Under the pieces are notes generated by a model, which saw only the letters and a list, made by a program, of their open reading frames with translations, did no database searches and was not told the origin of the DNA. From contig CAWDGB010000008.1 of the NCBI GenBank assembly GCA_963801715.1, positions 124,001 to 188,000 on the forward strand: 64,000 nucleotides of DNA. The letters run 5' to 3'. The translations under genes were made by a program, and so were the position numbers. Source of the DNA: CAVVJA01 sp963801715 (GTDB taxonomy: Bacteria > Actinomycetota > Actinomycetes > Mycobacteriales > Jatrophihabitantaceae). This document shows positions 61,314 through 64,000 of this stretch, in pieces (within the stretch, counting starts at the first letter, position 1; each line of letters opens with the position of its first letter).

Positions 61314-63467
61314 GTGAATCCGCTGACGACCAGTGCGTTTGATCTTCCCGACCAGCTCACTGCCAAGGCCGACCCGACGCTGATCGACGGCGACGAGAAG
61401 CACTTCGCGGCCATTGCGGAGAGCCTCGAGCAGTCGATTTCCGACCTGTCCGACCGCCTCGATGCGGAGCGCAAGGCGCCCGGCGGCATAGGCCAGAAGG
61501 CGATGGACCGGGACATGGAGATCCACCGACTGACCGCTCGCCTGCGCGTCCTGCGTCGCTACGGTCTGGACCTGTGTCTCGGACACATGGTCGCCGCAGC
61601 TGATCCGGAGCCCGTGTACGTGGGACGGCTTGGCGTCACGGACAGCGCGGGTCGTCGGCTGCTGGTCGACTGGCGCTCCCCCGCGGCTGAGCCGTACTTC
61701 GGCGCGACCCACGCCAACCCGATGGGTCTGGCAAGCCGCCGCAGGTATCGCTGGACCCGCGGCCGGATCAGCGACTACTGGGACGAGGTATTCACCTCGG
61801 ACGGGTTCGAGGGGCATGCTGCCGCGCTCGACGACCAGTCCGCCTTCATCGCCAGCCTGGGCACCGCCCGATCGGCTCGGATGCGAGACGTGCTCGGCAC
61901 CATCCAAGCTGACCAGGACGCCATCATTCGCGCAAGCTCCCGCGGCGCTCTGGTAGTGGACGGCGGTCCGGGTACGGGGAAGACCGTCGTCGCTCTGCAT
62001 CGCTCCGCTTACCTCCTCTATTCCGACCCGCGCCTCGGTCACCACCGGGGCGGCGTGCTGTTCGTCGGTCCGCACCAGCCCTACCTGGCCTATGTCGCCG
62101 ACGTCCTTCCCAGCCTCGGAGAGGAGGGCGTGCGGACGTGCACCCTGCGGGACCTCGTCGCCGAGGGAGCCGCAGCGGGGGTCGAGACCGATCCGGACGT
62201 GGCCCGCCTGAAGTCGTCCACGGATCTGGTGCGGGCGATCGAGACGGCCGTCCGGTTCTACGAGGAGCCGCCCACCAAGGGGATGACGGTCACGACCGAC
62301 TGGGCCGAGATCTGGCTGGGCGCCGACGATTGGGCCGAGGCGTTCGACGCAGCGCAATCCGGCCCTCCGCACAACGAGGCGCACGACCAGATCCTGGACG
62401 AGCTGACCACAATTCTGCTGGACAAGCTCGACGACGAGGACGTCTCGGCCGACCAGTTGCGCACCTCGCTGCGGCAGAACAAGGAACTGCTCACGACCCT
62501 CAACCGCGTGTGGCCGCTGCTCGACGCGGCCGACGTCGTCGGCGACCTGTGGTCGGTACCCGCCTACTTGCGCAAATGCGCTCCTTGGCTGCGCCCCGAT
62601 GACGTCCAAGCGCTGCAACGCGAGGACACCCAGGCCTGGACGGTCTCGGACCTGCCGCTCCTGGATGCAGCACGGCAGCGGCTCGGGGACCCGGAGGCGT
62701 CACGACGCAAGCGCCAGCATGAGGCCGCCGTCGCCGCCGAACGCGAGCACATGACCAGCGTGGTCGACGAGTTGATCGCGGCCGACGACTCCGAGCTCCT
62801 CGTGATGTCGATGCTGCGCGCGAAGGACCTGAACGACGCCCTGGTCGACGAGACCGCACTGCCCAGTACGGACCCGGACTTGCTCGCCGGCCCGTTCGCG
62901 CACATCGTCGTGGACGAGGCTCAGGAGCTGACCGACGCAGAGTGGCAGATGCTGCTGCTCCGCTGCCCGTCCCGCAGCTTCACCATCGTCGGGGATCGCG
63001 CCCAGGCCAGGCACGGGTTCACGGAGTCTTGGCCGGAACGGCTCGAGCGAATCGGGCTCGACCAGATGAACCTGGCCACCTTGAGCATCAACTACCGGAC
63101 GCCGGAACAGGTGATGGCCGAAGCCGAGCCGGTCATCCGGGCCGTGCTCCCGGACGCCAACGTGCCGACCTCGATCCGCAGCGGCGACTTCCCCGTGGTA
63201 CACGGGTCTATTTCGGACCTGGGCTCGATCCTCGACACCTGGCTCGCTACGCATGCCGACGGGATCGCCTGCGTAATCGGCGATCCCACGTTCCGGGCGA
63301 CGTCTCGCGTCCGCTCGCTGACCCCGGAACTGTCGAAGGGGCTGGAGTTCGACCTGGTCGTCCTCATCGACCCAGCCGCGTTCGGGCCGGCCATCGAAGG
63401 AGCGGTCGACCGCTATGTCGGGATGACCCGAGCGACCCGGCAACTCGTCGTCCTCACGAGCTCCTGA
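61314..63467 (+). CDS. helR: HelR-like RNA polymerase-recycling ATPase (HelD/UvrD superfamily)
   Basis: A 717-residue SF1-type protein: N-terminal coiled segment (DEKHFAAIAESLEQSISDLSDRLDAE), YVGRLGVTDSAGRRLLVDWRSPAAEPYFGAT, Walker A VVDGGPGTGKTVVALHRSAYLLY, a long HelD-specific insert rich in helices, Walker B HIVVDEAQELTDAEW, and motifs SFTIVGDRAQARHG, SINYRTPEQVMAEAE, KGLEFDLVVLIDP and YVGMTRATRQLVVL. It matches actinobacterial HelR, which removes rifamycin from RNA polymerase. GTG 61314 is chosen because similarity begins here (VNPLTTSAFDLPDQLTAKAD). Preceded by an RAE-like palindrome. Confidence 0.88.
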   Translation: MNPLTTSAFDLPDQLTAKADPTLIDGDEKHFAAIAESLEQSISDLSDRLDAERKAPGGIGQKAMDRDMEIHRLTARLRVLRRYGLDLCLGHMVAAADPEPVYVGRLGVTDSAGRRLLVDWRSPAAEPYFGATHANPMGLASRRRYRWTRGRISDYWDEVFTSDGFEGHAAALDDQSAFIASLGTARSARMRDVLGTIQADQDAIIRASSRGALVVDGGPGTGKTVVALHRSAYLLYSDPRLGHHRGGVLFVGPHQPYLAYVADVLPSLGEEGVRTCTLRDLVAEGAAAGVETDPDVARLKSSTDLVRAIETAVRFYEEPPTKGMTVTTDWAEIWLGADDWAEAFDAAQSGPPHNEAHDQILDELTTILLDKLDDEDVSADQLRTSLRQNKELLTTLNRVWPLLDAADVVGDLWSVPAYLRKCAPWLRPDDVQALQREDTQAWTVSDLPLLDAARQRLGDPEASRRKRQHEAAVAAEREHMTSVVDELIAADDSELLVMSMLRAKDLNDALVDETALPSTDPDLLAGPFAHIVVDEAQELTDAEWQMLLLRCPSRSFTIVGDRAQARHGFTESWPERLERIGLDQMNLATLSINYRTPEQVMAEAEPVIRAVLPDANVPTSIRSGDFPVVHGSISDLGSILDTWLATHADGIACVIGDPTFRATSRVRSLTPELSKGLEFDLVVLIDPAAFGPAIEGAVDRYVGMTRATRQLVVLTSS

Positions 63468-63546
63468 CGTCGAGTTCCAAGAACTACGCGGAATCGCGCG
63501 AATCGGCCCACTCGACGAACCGTCTCGATCGATGCGCTGCGACTTG

Positions 63547-63570
63547 TCGTAGCTGCGGCCGCAGCGACGA
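63547..63570. repeat. Palindrome between helR and methyltransferase genes
   Basis: GCTGCGGCCGCAGC (63552-63565), perfect, extended on each side to TCGT ... ACGA with one mismatch. It lies between convergent genes; it may be a terminator. Confidence 0.5.
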
Positions 63571-63632
63571 TGATCGACCGCGACGCGGTTCAGCGTCCGG
63601 GTCAAACACAACGATCCAATCTCCGCGGCCGG

Positions 63633-64000
63633 TCACGCCCGTGCCCATGCCCCGATGAGCGGTGGGAGGAGCTGCACCCCGCCCTGACCGGCTACCTCCG
63701 CACGAAGCCTGTCCTCGAGCGTGTCGATGCCGAGCTGTTCCGGCGTGATGCCGGCAACCTTCGTCAAGAACGGCAGGAGATTACGGATCGTGGCGGTGAG
63801 GTAGGCATAACCTGGCCAGTCCGGACCGCCGCCGATCGGTGTGTCGTGCCGCAGCTGGGGCGCCGGCAGGCCAGCGGCGGTGAAGGTCTGAAACAGCTTC
63901 GGGCCCATGTCGACATCTGGTCCGGGTGCGCCGGGCGGAGGCGTGACCAGCCGCGCGAGTTCTTCGTGCAGCGGTGCCGGCGGGTACGTGCGAGCCGCTT
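63633..64000 (-). CDS. SAM-dependent methyltransferase, C-terminal part (5' cut by window)
   Basis: The frame is open to the window edge. It shows the C-terminal cap of a small-molecule methyltransferase: PPAPLHEELARLVTPPPGAPGPDVDMGPKLFQTFTAAGLPAPQLRH, IGGGPDWPGYAYLTATIRNLLPFL and the end GGVQLLPPLIGAWARA. The SAM-binding motifs lie outside the window. Substrate unknown. Confidence 0.75.
   Translation of the reverse strand, partial: AARTYPPAPLHEELARLVTPPPGAPGPDVDMGPKLFQTFTAAGLPAPQLRHDTPIGGGPDWPGYAYLTATIRNLLPFLTKVAGITPEQLGIDTLEDRLRAEVAGQGGVQLLPPLIGAWARA

Noticed and set aside
1..64000. Search for tRNA, rRNA and CRISPR arrays
   Set aside because: No T-loop-like GGTTCGA-type blocks with acceptor stems, no rRNA-like stretches and no regularly spaced repeats were seen by eye; a covariance-model search would be decisive.

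Overview
The window is high-GC actinobacterial DNA. Codons end mostly in G or C, GTG starts are common, and the gene content is typical of a soil actinomycete: F420/FMN-type flavin enzymes (PPOX and LLM families), a SARP/BTAD regulator, MMPL transport, SnoaL-tailed ECF sigma factors and a HelD/HelR-type RNA polymerase ATPase. I cannot assign genus or species. I saw no rRNA, tRNA or CRISPR array by eye.

Layout. 1-6 kb: end of an MFS exporter, VIT1-DUF2252 pair, frameshifted APH(6)-like kinase, fructosamine-kinase-like/LMW-PTP pair, exonuclease III. 6-8.7 kb: MMPL exporter broken by three frameshifts. 8.7-20 kb: flavin/NADPH oxidoreductases, acetyltransferase, BTAD regulator, aromatic amino-acid decarboxylase, class II amidotransferase, frameshifted SagB-type dehydrogenase divergent from an LLM oxidoreductase, HAD phosphatase. 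20-38 kb is a decayed accessory zone: frameshifted integrase and excisionase, relics of IS3, IS6 and a second recombinase, broken ECF sigma factor, SMP-30, serine hydrolase, alpha/beta hydrolase and SDR genes. Scattered intact genes lie among them, including a TetR/oxidoreductase divergon and an orphan Imm-5-like immunity protein, together with a nested inverted-repeat element. 38-49.7 kb is mostly intact: aldolase, DUF309, YceI, DUF1345, RidA, an ATPase regulator with a downstream FAD-oxidoreductase/hydrolase pair, and an AHSA1-ArsR-DUF2182-DUF899 operon behind a perfect operator.

49.7-57.5 kb, minus strand, is a polyol uptake and catabolism system: lipoprotein binding protein, two permeases, zinc polyol dehydrogenase, SorC regulator, an APH-fold kinase and xylulokinase. 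Three matching palindromes (CGCTCA, two bases, TGAGCG or TGAGCA) lie upstream of the transport operon and of the regulator, which suggests one regulon with autoregulation. No cognate ABC ATPase is present.

57.7-64 kb holds three self-contained control circuits: an epimerase/ECF41-like sigma pair with an ECF41-like promoter; an aldo/keto reductase with a MerR-type 19-bp-spacer operator and a MerR gene cut down to its DNA-binding part; and a HelR-like rifamycin-protection ATPase preceded by a rifamycin-associated-element-like palindrome and a well-initiated 53-codon upstream ORF that ends four bases before its start.

A dispersed palindrome built on TGATCTTGGACTTATCG occurs four times, always between genes. 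Frameshifts and truncations are concentrated in 3-38 kb. Some are clear decay. Others, such as the single-base changes in MMPL and SagB, could be sequencing errors and should be checked against reads.
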